Source: Candidatus Methanogasteraceae archaeon UBA261
Lineage (GTDB): Archaea; Halobacteriota; Methanosarcinia; Methanosarcinales; Methanogasteraceae
Reading direction: 5' to 3'
Assembly: GCA_002506015.1 (NCBI GenBank)
Contig: DAWR01000211.1
Location: 1 to 6,062 of the forward strand
DNA length: 6,062 nucleotides
In this document: positions 5,150 to 6,062 of the stretch, piece by piece
Layout: the number at the start of each line of letters is the position of its first letter
Numbering within the stretch: the stretch's first letter is position 1
Position numbers and translations under genes: made by a program
The notes under the pieces: model-generated
What the model saw: only the letters and a program-made list of their open reading frames with translations
What the model was told of the DNA's origin: nothing
Database searches by the model: none

Positions 5150-5569
5150 ATGAATATAAAGAAGTTTCGAGGATCGCGTACATGTGGAGGAGGTACGCAT
5201 AAGAATCGCCGTGGCGCAGGCAACCGGGGCGGGCGCGGTAAATGTGGCGCAGGCAAGCATCATGCCACACGGGCACTGTTACGTGGATATACTTATGGGA
5301 AACACGGGTTCACACGTCCGCAGAAGATAATTGTTGATACAAAGACGATCAACATAAGCGAACTCGATTCAAGGATATCCGAACTGATGCACACAGGATT
5401 CGCTGAAGAGAAGGATGGTGTGGTACATATCGATGCCAGCGGCTTAGGGGTTCACAAAGTTCTCGGAGCTGGTCGTGTGAATCGGGCAATGGCAGTTTCT
5501 GCGCAAGCATTTTCCGCAACAGCGGTCGAAAAGATCGAGAACGCTGGCGGGACAGTGATCCATACTTAG
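5150..5569 (+). CDS. rplO: Large ribosomal subunit protein uL15
   Basis: A 50S protein that binds 23S rRNA with a long basic N-terminal extension and helps late assembly. The 139-residue product has the archaeal-type N-terminus rich in Gly, Arg and Lys (KKFRGSRTCGGGTHKNRRG, GNRGGRGKCGAGKHHATR) followed by YGKHGFTRP. Its C-terminal half contains the compact fold with GLGVHKVLGAG. The start at 5150 has GAGG 9 bases upstream. secY follows after a 24-base gap, as in many archaeal spc ribosomal operons. The usual preceding uS5 and uL30 genes are absent, and rplO is the first gene after a promoter region. Confidence 0.97.
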   Translation: MNIKKFRGSRTCGGGTHKNRRGAGNRGGRGKCGAGKHHATRALLRGYTYGKHGFTRPQKIIVDTKTINISELDSRISELMHTGFAEEKDGVVHIDASGLGVHKVLGAGRVNRAMAVSAQAFSATAVEKIENAGGTVIHT

Positions 5570-5593
5570 TTCAAAACGGTTAATGGTGTTGCA

Positions 5594-6062
5594 ATGAGCT
5601 TTAGAGAAGCCATCGAGCCAATCCTTGCCAAGTTACCATCAGTCGCAAGCCCGGAAGGGCATGTGCATCTCAAGCAGAAGCTTACATGGACTGTCGGTAT
5701 CCTTGTCCTGTATTTTGCGCTATCGAACGTCCCGCTCTTCGGCATGTCGCCGGAATCGCGTGATATGTTCGAGATGTATCGGGCGTTCTTTGCCGGACAG
5801 GGCGGGACACTGATGCTTCTCGGAATAGGTCCGATCGTGACAGGTTCAATCATCCTGCAACTGCTCGTTGGTGCCGATGTTATACATCTAGATATGTCAG
5901 ACCCGCGGGATCAGGCACTCTTCCAGGGCGCACAGAAGATGCTGGTCTTCGTGATGATCGTCTTCGAGGCGCTTCCGCAGGTGCTTGGCGGCTACATCCA
6001 GCCATCGCCTGAGATCGCAGCTATGCTCGGCGTCTCGATACTAACAATCAAATACCTCCTGC
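5594..6062 (+). CDS. secY: Preprotein translocase subunit SecY (3' end outside window)
   Basis: Channel-forming subunit of the Sec translocon (SecYE-beta in archaea) that exports or inserts proteins across the cytoplasmic membrane. The window holds the first 156 codons. After a short amphipathic N-terminus comes helix 1, TWTVGILVLYFALSNVPLFGM (split here as TWTVGILVLYF and ALSNVPLFGM). The plug region and helix 2 follow, with GTLMLLGIGPIVTGSIILQL and then LLVGADVI. A cytoplasmic stretch DPRDQALFQGAQK leads into helix 3 (MLVFVMIVFEAL). LGIGPIVT.SIILQLLVG and LFQG.QK are diagnostic of archaeal SecY. The ATG at 5594 has GGTG (5585-5588) five bases upstream and is 24 bases after rplO, so the two are surely co-transcribed. 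Confidence 0.96.
   Translation, partial: MSFREAIEPILAKLPSVASPEGHVHLKQKLTWTVGILVLYFALSNVPLFGMSPESRDMFEMYRAFFAGQGGTLMLLGIGPIVTGSIILQLLVGADVIHLDMSDPRDQALFQGAQKMLVFVMIVFEALPQVLGGYIQPSPEIAAMLGVSILTIKYLL

Overview
The window looks like about 6 kb of a euryarchaeal genome. It carries an archaeal-type uS9 gene next to the RNA polymerase subunit N gene, an archaeal uL15 followed by archaeal-type SecY, and a coenzyme F420 biosynthesis ligase (CofE). It also has AT-rich TATA-type promoters roughly 25-30 bases ahead of start codons, and a tRNA gene without an encoded CCA end. CofE fits a methanogen, an anaerobic methane- or alkane-oxidising relative, or an Archaeoglobus-like or other F420-using archaeon. 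The lineage cannot be fixed from this sequence alone.

Left part (1-1302): the 3' portion of a FecCD/BtuC-family ABC importer permease for iron-siderophore, haem or cobalamin type substrates. It has an unusual extracytoplasmic insert of about 95 residues between the first two membrane helices, and a shortened cytoplasmic loop where the ATPase normally docks. A start codon overlaps its stop as expected for a coupled ATPase gene, but the frame closes after 16 codons.

Middle (1337-3441): a tetratricopeptide (TPR) gene broken by a complete IS630-family insertion sequence (1450-2667). The element has matching terminal inverted repeats, a TA at each end, and a transposase split into two frames at a run of eight A's, which could be a programmed -1 frameshift site. 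Left of the element are a promoter, a ribosome binding site and the first ~38 codons. Right of it are about six kinesin-light-chain-like 42-residue TPR units. The flanks join to complete a TPR unit exactly at the TA target, but a single-base frame error just upstream means the pre-insertion gene was already out of frame, or picked up a second lesion.

Right part (3525-6062): conserved housekeeping genes. cofE has its own promoter and probably a leaderless transcript. Converging on it from the minus strand is a compact unit rpsI (uS9) - rpoN - tRNA-Pro(CGG). A 133-bp divergent promoter region with the same TATA 9-mer in both orientations separates it from rplO (uL15) - secY on the plus strand; secY runs off the window. 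The tRNA has a C at position 33 where U is nearly universal.

I see no defence system, CRISPR array or clearly new multi-gene system. The points most worth a second look are the permease insert, the split TPR gene, the transposase frameshift site and the C33 tRNA.
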